A stretch of DNA of 64,000 nt from Cohnella rhizosphaerae (GTDB lineage: Bacteria; Bacillota; Bacilli; Paenibacillales; Paenibacillaceae): positions 1-64,000 of the forward strand of contig NZ_JAPDIA010000003.1 in NCBI RefSeq assembly GCF_029525575.1, in the 5' to 3' direction. The notes beneath the pieces are model-generated. The model made no database searches, was not told the DNA's origin, and was given only the letters and a program-made list of their open reading frames with translations. Each line of letters opens with the position of its first letter. The stretch's first letter is position 1. Positions 23,434 through 31,232 of this stretch are shown one piece after another. The position numbers and the translations under genes are program-made.

Positions 23434-23483
23434 TGCCCAAAACCGGATAAAAGTGTTATGATAACGTTAAAATATTCGGTTTT
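23434..23483 (+). promoter_or_regulatory. purR promoter with possible inverted PurBox pair
   Basis: TTGCCC at 23434-23439 and TATGAT at 23457-23462 are 17 bp apart. AAAACCGGATAAA at 23439 and AATATTCGGTTTT at 23471 are an inverted pair resembling PurBoxes; the second is close to consensus. Known B. subtilis PurR represses its own operon. Confidence 0.4.
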
Positions 23484-23499
23484 GGACGGGGTGGGTCAA

Positions 23500-24328
23500 G
23501 TGAAAAAGTTAAAGCGCAGTGCGCGGCTCGTAGAAATGACGCAATATCTGCTGGATCGCCCCCACACGTTAATATCGTTGACAGCGTTCGCAGAGCGCTA
23601 CCAGTCCGCGAAGTCCTCGATCAGCGAGGATCTCGCGATCATCAAGGAAGTGTTCGAGGACGAAGGGATCGGCGAGCTTCATACGCTTGCTGGCGCGGCG
23701 GGCGGCGTGCGCTTTATCCCGAAGTGCCGCAAGGACCAGGCGCTCCGCAAGGTCGAAGAAGTATGCAGCATGCTGGAGCAGCCGGACCGTCTGCTGCCCG
23801 GCGGATATTTATATATGACCGACCTGCTGGGACAGCCCGGACTGCTGCAGGATCTCGGCCGCATGTTCGCCACCGCGTTCGCGGACCGCGACATCGACGT
23901 TATCATGACGGTGGAGACGAAGGGCATCCCGTTGGCGCACGCCGCGTCCCAGTACCTGAACGTTCCCGTCGTCATCGTCAGACGCGATCACAAGGTGACG
24001 GAAGGCTCCGTCGTCAGCATCAACTACGTCTCCGGCTCGAACAAGCGCATCCAGACGATGTCGCTTGCCCGCCGCGCGCTCAAGGAGCAGTCGCGCGTCC
24101 TCATCATCGACGACTTCATGAAGGCGGGGGGGAACGATTCAGGGGATGGTCGACCTGCTCAGCGAATTCCGGGCGATCGTCGCCGGCGTCGGCGTGCTGG
24201 TCGAATCGGGCGAGGTGGACAACGAGGAGCGTCTGCTGCACGATTATATTTCCCTGGCGCGGCTCACCGAAGTCGATCTGAAGACGAGACATATCGCGGT
24301 TCAGCCGGGCAATTTCTTTCAGCCGTGA
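23500..24328 (+). CDS. purR: Purine operon repressor PurR (frame broken by one extra G)
   Basis: Restored length 275 residues. An N-terminal winged helix (~1-70, with SAKSSISEDLAIIKEVFE) is joined to a phosphoribosyltransferase-fold domain that senses PRPP. The PRPP motif reads VLIIDDFMKAGGTIQGM once one G is removed from the G7 run at 24126-24132. PurR represses purine synthesis genes when PRPP is low. Start is GTG 23500 after a G-rich ribosome binding site. Position between ispE and spoVG is as in Bacillus. Confidence 0.93.
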
Positions 24329-24528
24329 TTAGAGCAGGGATGGGGGGAATTCATTACGTAACTTTTGACCGTCGGCTTCGCGTTCGAATCCGGCGGTTTT
24401 TGCCGTTCTGCGCGCCGGGCTGCCAAAGTGCATTAGGACCATCCGCTTATTTGAGGGACAAAGCATCGCCTGAATGAAAAATCCGCCGTATAATGAGGGG
24501 ACCATACGTTCCCTTGGCGGTGATAAAA

Positions 24529-25441
24529 GTGAAGCTGGAAAGACTCCTTTCGATTACATACGCGCTGCTGAATCAGGAGATCGTGTCGGCGGCGGAGCTC
24601 GCCGCACGGCATCAAGTATCCCAGAGGACGATATACCGAGATATCGAGGCGCTCTGCGCGGCAGGCATTCCGGTCGTTTCCTACCAGGGTTCGAACGGCG
24701 GATTCGGCATTATCGACGCGTACAAAATGGACAGGAGTCTTCTCGGACCCGACGATGTGAACAGCCTCATTACGCTGCTCAGCTGCACGACGACCGTGTT
24801 CGGAGATCCTCGCGCGGAGCGGACGCTCGATCGGCTGCGTACGGTCCAGTCCTCCGATCGGGTGCCGAGCCTTACGCTGGATTTAGGCAGCTGGCGGATG
24901 AACAACGAACTGCTGCATGAGCTGCGCAAGGCGATCACTTCGCGTCGCGTCGTCCGCTTCCGCTATGTCAATGCGAAGAACGACCGCATCGAACGTTCAG
25001 TGGAGCCCGTGACGCTGCATTTCAAGTATTACGCCTGGTACTTGCACGGCTACTGCCGGACGCGCGCGGATTATCGGGTTTTTAAGCTGTCGCGGATGAC
25101 GGATTTGAGCTTGACGCAGGAGCCGGTGCTTCGCGAGCATGCGCCGACGGCGCTCTGCGTCGGAGAGGGAATGTCCCGCGACCGGGATATGACGGGGGGC
25201 GGTCATCCGGTTCTCGTCCGATGCCGTGGCTTCGGCGCTCGACTGCTTCTATGCGGAGGAAAAAAGCTTCGAACCGGACGGAGAGCTGATCGTGCGGATC
25301 GTGAATCCGACGGATGCGGACTGGCTGTTATCGCAGGTGCTCGGCTATGGAGGCAGCGCGTACATTGAGGAGCCGGTCTGGCTCAGGGAAGAACTGCGCG
25401 CCAAGCTTGCGAATTTGCGCGCGCGGTACGGAGAAGTATGA
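24529..25441 (+). CDS. HTH/WYL-domain transcriptional regulator (frame broken by one extra G)
   Basis: Restored length about 303 residues. It has an N-terminal DeoR-like HTH (VSAAELAARHQVSQRTIYRDIEAL) and a central WYL domain (RRVVRFRYVNAKND..ERSVEPVTLHFKYYAWYLHGYC). The C-terminal WCX-type segment resumes as ASALDCFYAEEK after the G6 run at 25194-25199 is reduced to G5. Such YafY-type proteins bind nucleic-acid-like or nucleotide effectors. It occupies the place held by yabJ in B. subtilis. The start is uncertain: GTG 24529 is favoured, GTG 24520 or ATG 24493 are alternatives. TATAAT at 24487 fits a -10. The target is unknown. Confidence 0.85.
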
Positions 25442-25468
25442 CAGGCAGCTGTCATATTTCTTTTTTTT
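25437..25468 (+). terminator. Terminator after the WYL regulator
   Basis: TATGACA / TGTCATA with a six-base loop, then TTTC and eight T residues. It overlaps the stop codon. Confidence 0.82.
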
Positions 25469-25500
25469 ATAATAGGCACATACGTTCCTGTGGGAGGAGT

Positions 25501-25689
25501 ATGGCCATGACGATGATCTACCATCACCATATGCTGGAGGAGCAGGTTCGCGAGCGTCGGCGCGAGATCGAGGCGGTGAATCGGGAAGCCTGGAAATGGG
25601 CCGCCGGTCCACATTCAAGGCGTGCGGCGAAGTCGGCTTCGAGAAGCGGATTGCACCAGTTGATCGCCGCGCTGGGGAGACTGCTATAA
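25501..25689 (+). CDS. Small basic protein of unknown function
   Basis: A 62-residue protein with no recognised family. ATG 25501 follows GGGAGGAGT. The first half (YHHHMLEEQVRERRREIEAV) is predicted helical and highly charged, and the second half is Arg/Ser/Ala-rich, ending in LIAALGRLL. It has its own upstream TATAAT (25468) and a clear terminator, which supports a real transcription unit. Confidence 0.65.
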   Translation: MAMTMIYHHHMLEEQVRERRREIEAVNREAWKWAAGPHSRRAAKSASRSGLHQLIAALGRLL

Positions 25690-25697
25690 GCGTTTGG

Positions 25698-25743
25698 AAC
25701 TCCGTTTTCCGATGGCCTTGCGCCGCGCGAAAACGGAGTTTTT
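25698..25743 (+). terminator. Terminator after the small ORF
   Basis: AACTCCGTTTTC at 25698 pairs with GAAAACGGAGTT at 25729-25740, followed by a T run. Confidence 0.85.
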
Positions 25744-25834
25744 GTCGAAAAAAAGCCAATGGCGGCGTACGATGTCGACAATATCCGGTATTGAAAAAAT
25801 ATTTAAAATAAAGGACTAGTTTTACCAGATTTAA

Positions 25835-25862
25835 GAAGGAATCCGCGCGATTTTGTGGAATA
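25835..25862 (+). promoter_or_regulatory. Sigma-H-type promoter of spoVG
   Basis: AAGGAAT at 25836-25842 and GGAATAT at 25857-25863 fit the sigma-H boxes (AGGAWWT and GAAT) with suitable spacing, 42 bp before the start. B. subtilis spoVG is a classic sigma-H gene. Confidence 0.55.
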
Positions 25863-25897
25863 TTACACCAAGTCTTCTGATGGGGCAAAGGTGGTGA

Positions 25898-26191
<294 letters not shown>

Positions 26192-26245
26192 TGCTTGTGT
26201 TCGCGCTTAAGCGACGATAGACGCCGAGAATACGAAGTAGCATCG

Positions 26246-26272
26246 CGAGAGCCGGAGACGGCTCTCTTTTCA
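26246..26272 (+). terminator. Terminator after spoVG
   Basis: GAGAGCCG / CGGCTCTC with a GAGA loop, then TTTT. Confidence 0.88.
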
Positions 26273-26353
26273 TTTGCACGGTAATAAGCTATGATCACAA
26301 GTGAAAAAAGACCGTGCGCGCGGGAAAGCGGGAAAAGGAGGCATTCGCCCGAT

Positions 26354-27766
26354 ATGACGAGAATGGCTGTGATTCTGGCTGCCGGACAAGGCAAACGGAT
26401 GAAATCCAAATTATATAAAGTGCTGCATCCCGTATGCGGCAAGCCCATGGTAGGACATGTGCTCGACGCGGTGCGCGGCATCGGCTGCGAGCGCGCCGTC
26501 GTCGTCGTCGGCCACGGCGCCGAGGCGGTCCAGCGGACGCTCGGCGATTCGGTCGAATACGCGCTGCAGCAGCAGCAGCTCGGCACCGGCCATGCGGTGC
26601 TGCAGGCAGCGCCCGCGATCGGCGGCGCGGACGGCGTGACGATCGTCGTCTGCGGCGATACGCCGCTCGTCAGCTCGGAGACGCTGGAGGCGCTCATCGC
26701 GCTGCATGCGGCCGAAGGCGCCGCGGCCACGATCCTGACCGCCGAGCTTGCGCAGCCTGCCGGCTACGGACGTATCGTCCGCGGCGAAGACGGCAGCGTG
26801 CACCGCATCGTGGAGCAAAAGGACTGCACGCCGGAGCAGGCGGCGATCCGGGAGATCAACACCGGCACCTACTGCTTCGACAACTTGAAGCTGTTCGAGG
26901 CGCTGGCCGCCGTCACGAACGACAATGCCCAGGGCGAATATTACCTCACCGACGTGATCGGCATTCTCCAGGCGCGCGGCGAGCGCATCTCCGCTTCGGT
27001 CGCGGCGGACCCGGCCGAGTCGATCGGCGTCAACGACCGCATCGCCCTGTCCGAGGCGGAACGGCTCATGCGGGAGCGCATCGCGCGCCGTCACCAGACG
27101 AACGGCGTGACGATCGTGGATCCGGCAGGCACCTATATCGAAGCGGGCGTGACGATCGGCTCGGACACCGTCCTGTACCCGGGCACGTTCCTGCGGGGCG
27201 GCACGGTCATCGGCGAGGACTGCGTCATCGGGCCTTCCGCGGATCTGACCGATACGACGATCGGAGACGGCACGACGATCCGCCAGTCGGTGGCGGAGTC
27301 GGCGCAGCTCGGCGCCGGATGCGCCGTAGGTCCGTTCGCTTATCTAAGGCCTGGCACGAAGCTCGCGGACAACGTCAAGATCGGCGACTTCGTCGAGATC
27401 AAGAACGCCGAGATCGGCGCAGGCAGCAAAGTGCCGCACTTGAGCTACGTGGGCGACGCGGTGGTCGGCAGCGGCACGAACATCGGTTGCGGGACGATTA
27501 CCGCCAACTACGACGGGTATAATAAATCGAAGACCGTCATCGGCGACGATGCCTTCATCGGCAGCAACGCCAACCTGATCGCCCCGGTGACCATCGGCAA
27601 CGGCGCCTATGTCGTCGCCGGCTCTACCGTTACGCATGACGTGCCGGAAGGCAGCGTCGCGATCGCGCGCGCCCGACAGGAGAACAAGGAAGGCTACGCG
27701 GATAAGCTTCGCGCGAGGGCCAAGTCGAAGAAGGAAGCCGCCGCGACGCGCAAGGACGGCCAATAG
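26354..27766 (+). CDS. glmU: Bifunctional UDP-GlcNAc pyrophosphorylase / GlcN-1-P acetyltransferase
   Basis: A 470-residue GlmU making UDP-GlcNAc for peptidoglycan and teichoic acid. The N-terminal pyrophosphorylase domain carries [19 protein letters not shown] (~9-27) and the metal-binding CGDTPL. The C-terminal half is a left-handed beta-helix of hexapeptide repeats with the acetyltransferase motif [13 protein letters not shown] 26354 is preceded by AAAGGAGG. An in-frame upstream ATG at 26291 lacks a ribosome binding site and the family start. Followed by prs, as in Bacillus. Confidence 0.97.
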   Translation: MTRMAVILAAGQGKRMKSKLYKVLHPVCGKPMVGHVLDAVRGIGCERAVVVVGHGAEAVQRTLGDSVEYALQQQQLGTGHAVLQAAPAIGGADGVTIVVCGDTPLVSSETLEALIALHAAEGAAATILTAELAQPAGYGRIVRGEDGSVHRIVEQKDCTPEQAAIREINTGTYCFDNLKLFEALAAVTNDNAQGEYYLTDVIGILQARGERISASVAADPAESIGVNDRIALSEAERLMRERIARRHQTNGVTIVDPAGTYIEAGVTIGSDTVLYPGTFLRGGTVIGEDCVIGPSADLTDTTIGDGTTIRQSVAESAQLGAGCAVGPFAYLRPGTKLADNVKIGDFVEIKNAEIGAGSKVPHLSYVGDAVVGSGTNIGCGTITANYDGYNKSKTVIGDDAFIGSNANLIAPVTIGNGAYVVAGSTVTHDVPEGSVAIARARQENKEGYADKLRARAKSKKEAAATRKDGQ

Positions 27767-27863
27767 AACCGCGAATAGCGGGGACAGATTCAAACGGACG
27801 GCGACGCGCCGTCGCCCCGGCGCGGGCGGGGCGCGCGTCGACCTCACCGAAAGCGAGGCGCTT

Positions 27864-28820
27864 ATGAGCTACCCTGACAATACCCTGAAGCTATTTTCCT
27901 GCAGCTCGAATCCTCGCCTGGCGGAAGCGATCGCCAGGCATATCAGCGTGCCGCTCGGCGACGTGAAGGTCACCCGGTTCAGCGACGGAGAGATCCACAT
28001 CCGGTTGAACGAGAGCGTGCGCGGCGCGGACGTCTTCGTCGTCCAATCGACCTCCTGGCCGGTCAACGAGCATCTGATGGAGCTGCTCGTCATGGTCGAC
28101 GCGCTTAAGCGCGCCTCCGCGAAGACGATCAACGTCGTCATTCCCTACTACGGCTACGGACGCCAGGACCGCAAGGCGCGGTCGCGCGACCCGATCACCG
28201 CCAAGCTGGTCGCCAATCTGATCGAGACGGCTGGCGCGCATCGCGTCATCGCCATGGATCTGCACGCCATGCAGATTCAGGGCTTCTTCGACATCCCGGT
28301 CGATCATCTGCTCGGCGTGCCGATCCTCGGCGACTACTTCCAGAGCAAGGGACTGATCGCGCCCGTCGTCGTCTCCCCCGACCACGGGGGCGTCGTAAGG
28401 GCGCGCCGCCTGGCGGACGAGCTCCAGGCGCCGCTCGCCATCATCGACAAGCGTCGTCCGGAGCCCAACGTCGTCGAGGTCATGAACATCATCGGCGACG
28501 TCTCCGGACGTACGGCGATCCTGATCGACGACATCATCGACACGGCCGGCACGATCTGTCTGGCGGCGCAGGCGCTCAAGGAGGCGGGGGCGCGAGAGAT
28601 CTACGCCTGCTGTACCCATGCCGTGCTGTCCGGACAGGCTATGGAGCGGCTCGAATCGTCCCCGATCACTGAAGTGACGGTGACCGACACGATCCCGCTC
28701 CGCACGCCAGGCGCTTCCACCAAGATGCGCGTGCTGTCGGTCGCCGCGCTGCTCGGCGAAGCGATCGTGCGCATCCACGAGCAGCAGTCCATCAGCAAGC
28801 TTTTCGAACCGCACGCCTGA
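27864..28820 (+). CDS. prs: Ribose-phosphate pyrophosphokinase
   Basis: A 318-residue PRPP synthetase (ribose-5-phosphate + ATP to PRPP + AMP). The metal-binding [17 protein letters not shown] and the PRPP loop [11 protein letters not shown] are intact. ATG 27864 starts [17 protein letters not shown], the normal N-terminus. The 97-bp gap after glmU holds no terminator, so the two are probably co-transcribed. Confidence 0.97.
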   Translation: MSYPDNTLKLFSCSSNPRLAEAIARHISVPLGDVKVTRFSDGEIHIRLNESVRGADVFVVQSTSWPVNEHLMELLVMVDALKRASAKTINVVIPYYGYGRQDRKARSRDPITAKLVANLIETAGAHRVIAMDLHAMQIQGFFDIPVDHLLGVPILGDYFQSKGLIAPVVVSPDHGGVVRARRLADELQAPLAIIDKRRPEPNVVEVMNIIGDVSGRTAILIDDIIDTAGTICLAAQALKEAGAREIYACCTHAVLSGQAMERLESSPITEVTVTDTIPLRTPGASTKMRVLSVAALLGEAIVRIHEQQSISKLFEPHA

Positions 28821-28830
28821 TTCGATCGAG

Positions 28831-28866
28831 GGCCGCGCCGTCTCCATGGAGACGGCGCGGCCTTCT
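28831..28866 (+). terminator. Terminator after prs
   Basis: A long perfect stem GGCCGCGCCGTCTC / GAGACGGCGCGGCC with a short T run. Confidence 0.82.
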
Positions 28867-28893
28867 CTACGTATGTTGCCGCCCCGACCTTTT

Positions 28894-28919
28894 GTTTAGA
28901 GCCTCCTCCCGAGGGGTAA
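28894..28919 (+). promoter_or_regulatory. Sigma-B-like promoter of ctc
   Basis: GTTTAG at 28894-28899, a 14-bp spacer and GGGTAA at 28914-28919. Each box is one base from the sigma-B consensus (GTTTAA, GGGTAT). B. subtilis ctc is a classic sigma-B gene. Whether this organism has sigma-B cannot be judged here. Confidence 0.4.
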
Positions 28920-28964
28920 AATAAATGCATGTCTTCAAATCTTGAGCAATCGGGAGGAATCGGT

Positions 28965-29612
28965 ATGACGACGACATTGCGTGCGGAATCGCGCCAGCGC
29001 TCCACGAAAGGTGCGCTCAGGCAGCTTCGGATACAGGGCCGGGTACCCGGCGTCGTGTACGGCAAGGGCTTGAAGGAGCCGAGTCCCATCGCGCTCGACA
29101 GCAAGGAGCTCTCGGCGTTGATGCGCGGTCATGCGCATGCTGTGCTTCAGCTCGAGGTGCCGGGCAACGGCAGCCAATCCGTCCTGCTGACGGACGTGCA
29201 GCGGGATAAGCTCAGCGGCCAAGTGCTGCATGTCGACTTTCATCAGATCAACCTCAACGAAAAGATCAAGGCGCCGATCCGCGTCGAAGTCTCGGGTACG
29301 AGCCCGGGCGAAAAAGAAGGCGGCCTGCTGACCGTCGTGCTTCACGAGATCGAAGTGGAGTGCGTGGCCCGCGATCTGCCGGAGTCCGTCACGGCGGATA
29401 TCTCGTCCCTCGGCTTTGGCGAGAACCTCACGATCGGCCAGCTTTCGTTCCCGGCGGGCGTCAAGCCGCTGCAGGACGAAGAGACCGTCGTCATCGCCGT
29501 GCTCGCGCCGCAGAAGGACGTCTCCGCGGAAGAGGCGGACGCTTCGGCCGATGCCGCGACGGAGAATGCGAAGCAGCATGATGCCGCGCAAGCCGTGGAG
29601 ACGGACGCATAA
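28965..29612 (+). CDS. ctc: 50S ribosomal protein L25 / general stress protein Ctc
   Basis: A 215-residue long-form bL25 that binds 5S rRNA. The N-terminal 5S-binding domain (RAESRQRSTKGALRQLRIQGRVPGVVYGKG) is followed by the TL5-type C-terminal beta domain (~95-185) and an acidic Ala/Glu tail. ATG 28965 follows GGGAGGA. Position between prs and pth matches B. subtilis ctc. Confidence 0.95.
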   Translation: MTTTLRAESRQRSTKGALRQLRIQGRVPGVVYGKGLKEPSPIALDSKELSALMRGHAHAVLQLEVPGNGSQSVLLTDVQRDKLSGQVLHVDFHQINLNEKIKAPIRVEVSGTSPGEKEGGLLTVVLHEIEVECVARDLPESVTADISSLGFGENLTIGQLSFPAGVKPLQDEETVVIAVLAPQKDVSAEEADASADAATENAKQHDAAQAVETDA

Positions 29613-29636
29613 GGTTGTCCCAGGGAATGCACACAC

Positions 29637-29761
29637 TTATCCACATATGTGAACAAGAAGCGCCAGGCTGTGGATAGCCTCGGCGTTTCTTATTTTATAA
29701 GGGATTTCAAGCGCAGAACCCGACATGTTTTTACACAGGATTGTGGATTGGTTGTGGATAA
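29637..29761. promoter_or_regulatory. Cluster of DnaA boxes
   Basis: Two perfect DnaA boxes TTATCCACA lie at 29637-29645 (plus) and 29753-29761 (minus). Single-mismatch boxes lie at 29669-29677 (CTATCCACA, minus) and 29742-29750 (CAATCCACA, minus). Four boxes in 125 bp is well above chance. The stretch also holds a terminator. Confidence 0.65.
29655..29696 (+). terminator. Terminator after ctc
   Basis: GCGCCAGGC pairs with GCCTCGGCG (one bulge) and is followed by TTTCTTATTTT. Confidence 0.65.
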
Positions 29762-29763
29762 AT

Positions 29764-29806
29764 AAAAAGCAAAGAGCCGCCTGTCCCTTCGGACGGACGG
29801 CTCTCT
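29764..29806 (-). terminator. Terminator for the small minus-strand gene
   Basis: AGAGCCG pairs with CGGCTCT at 29798-29804, and an inner stem closes on CTTC. On the minus strand it runs into a T-rich stretch. Confidence 0.7.
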
Positions 29807-29819
29807 GCTTGTGGATCGT

Positions 29820-30023
29820 CTAATATCCGGGTCTGGAAATGAACGTAAACGACTTGCGGCAATACACGTTGTTGTTGACCTTCACGAATTCTTTGCCATA
29901 ATATTCGATGAACCCGATGTCGCTGTGCTCCTTGTCTCTGTAGATCTGCACAGGCACCTCCGCTACGATATGGTCCGCGAAGTGCCTGTCATGGGACAAG
30001 GTCTGGCCGTTGATGTACATCAT
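29820..30023 (-). CDS. Small conserved-looking protein of unknown function
   Basis: A 67-residue soluble protein with no recognised family. Features are an MYINGQTL opening, a beta-rich middle (VAEVPVQIYRDKE, GFIEYYGKEFVKVNNNVYCRKSFTFI) and one Cys. ATG 30023 follows a GGTGGTGA ribosome binding site on the minus strand, and a dedicated terminator lies downstream. It sits between ctc and pth, transcribed against them. Confidence 0.72.
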   Translation of the reverse strand: MMYINGQTLSHDRHFADHIVAEVPVQIYRDKEHSDIGFIEYYGKEFVKVNNNVYCRKSFTFISRPGY

Positions 30024-30132
30024 TTGTCATCACCACCCTGGCGTTTGTGCTATGTAATCTAGATGACACCGCGGCAGGCGATTTCGTTGCAGCTTGCCCT
30101 TAAATTTATGTTGAAACGGAGTTGGACTACCG

Positions 30133-30699
30133 ATGAGATGGATCGTAGGTCTCGGCAATCCGGGACCGGAATACGCCGCGACCCGGCACAATGCGGGCTT
30201 CATGGTCGTCGACGAGCTGGCGAACCGCTGGGGCGTGCGGCTGGAGCACCAGAAGAAGCTCAAGGGCATGTACGGAGAAGCGCGCGTTCAAGGCCGCAAG
30301 GTCGCGCTGCTGAAGCCGATGACTTATATGAACCTGTCGGGGGAATCGGTGCGGGCGCTGATGGATTTCTATAAGATCCCGCTCGAGGACGGCATCGTCG
30401 TCTACGACGATCTGGACACGGAGACGGGCAAGATCCGGCTTCGCTATCAGGGCAGCGCTGGCGGCCACAACGGCATCAAATCGATCATCGCGCATACGGG
30501 GACACAGTCGTTCAACCGCGTGCGCATGGGCATCTCGCGTCCCGTCGGCGGCATGAAGGTGGTCGACTACGTGCTCGGCGCATTCCCCAAGAGCGAGCAG
30601 GAGGCGCTGCGGACGATGATCGCGGACGCATGCGACGCCATCGAATACGCGCTCGGTCACCCGTTCGAGGAGACGATGGCGAAGTTCAACGGCAAGTAA
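30133..30699 (+). CDS. pth: Peptidyl-tRNA hydrolase
   Basis: A 188-residue Pth (SpoVC of B. subtilis) that recycles peptidyl-tRNA. The opening IVGLGNPGPEYAATRHNAGF contains the catalytic His. KPMTYMNLSG, VYDDLD and the GSAGGHNGIKS motif with the catalytic-site Asn/His are all present. Confidence 0.97.
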   Translation: MRWIVGLGNPGPEYAATRHNAGFMVVDELANRWGVRLEHQKKLKGMYGEARVQGRKVALLKPMTYMNLSGESVRALMDFYKIPLEDGIVVYDDLDTETGKIRLRYQGSAGGHNGIKSIIAHTGTQSFNRVRMGISRPVGGMKVVDYVLGAFPKSEQEALRTMIADACDAIEYALGHPFEETMAKFNGK

Positions 30700-30796
30700 C
30701 AACCGGTGCGATAAGGGTCAGCGTAGCAACGCATCAACAAAAAAGCAGTACCAAAATTACTGAGGTAGTAGATTCTATAAAAAAGGTGGCATTTCC

Positions 30797-30826
30797 GCTT
30801 AAAATCGCCGGCGTGCGGGCATACTG
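30797..30826 (+). promoter_or_regulatory. Possible sigma-F promoter of fin
   Basis: GCTTA at 30797-30801, an 18-bp spacer and CATACTG at 30820-30826. Each box is one base off the forespore consensus, with the same spacing as at gin. B. subtilis fin is sigma-F dependent. Confidence 0.45.
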
Positions 30827-30889
30827 AAGGGAACGCGGAACCATGGCTTGTGCATGGCCGCATAATCCGCCTTCAGGAGGCATACCCAT

Positions 30890-31121
30890 ATGGCTGTGAA
30901 CTACGTTTGCCGGCACTGCCGCGCGCCGCTTGGCCGATTCGAGGGGGGCCGACGTATCCGAATATAGGCTGGGCTTGCATTTCTTGACCCCCGAAGAGCG
31001 AAAGCGTATAATAGCGTATAATTCTAACGGAGATGTGACGGTGCAGGTGGTCTGCGATTATTGCAGCCAGGCGCTCGACCATCACCCCGAACTGGCGCTG
31101 CTGAGCAATCCGCTTCAATAG
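30890..31121 (+). CDS. fin: Anti-sigma-F factor Fin (frame broken by one extra G)
   Basis: Restored length 76 residues. Fin (YabK) binds sigma-F and helps the switch to sigma-G in the forespore. The two zinc-binding pairs are CRHC near residues 7-10 and CDYC near 55-58, with LTPEERKRIIAYNSNGDV between. The frame breaks in the G6 run at 30943-30948: with G5 the text reads RFEGADVSEYRLG. ATG 30890 follows AGGAGG. The order pth-fin-mfd matches B. subtilis. Confidence 0.92.
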
Positions 31122-31156
31122 GCGCCGCCGTCCGCTGCGACAAACGACCGATGATA

Positions 31157-31190
31157 AGAGGCCTCGGCTTTACGCCCAGGCTTCTTTTTT
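31157..31190 (+). terminator. Terminator after fin
   Basis: GAGGCCT / AGGCTTC followed by six T residues. Confidence 0.78.
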
Positions 31191-31232
31191 GAATGAACGT
31201 GAACGTAGATTGTACGTATAAGGGGAAAAGCG

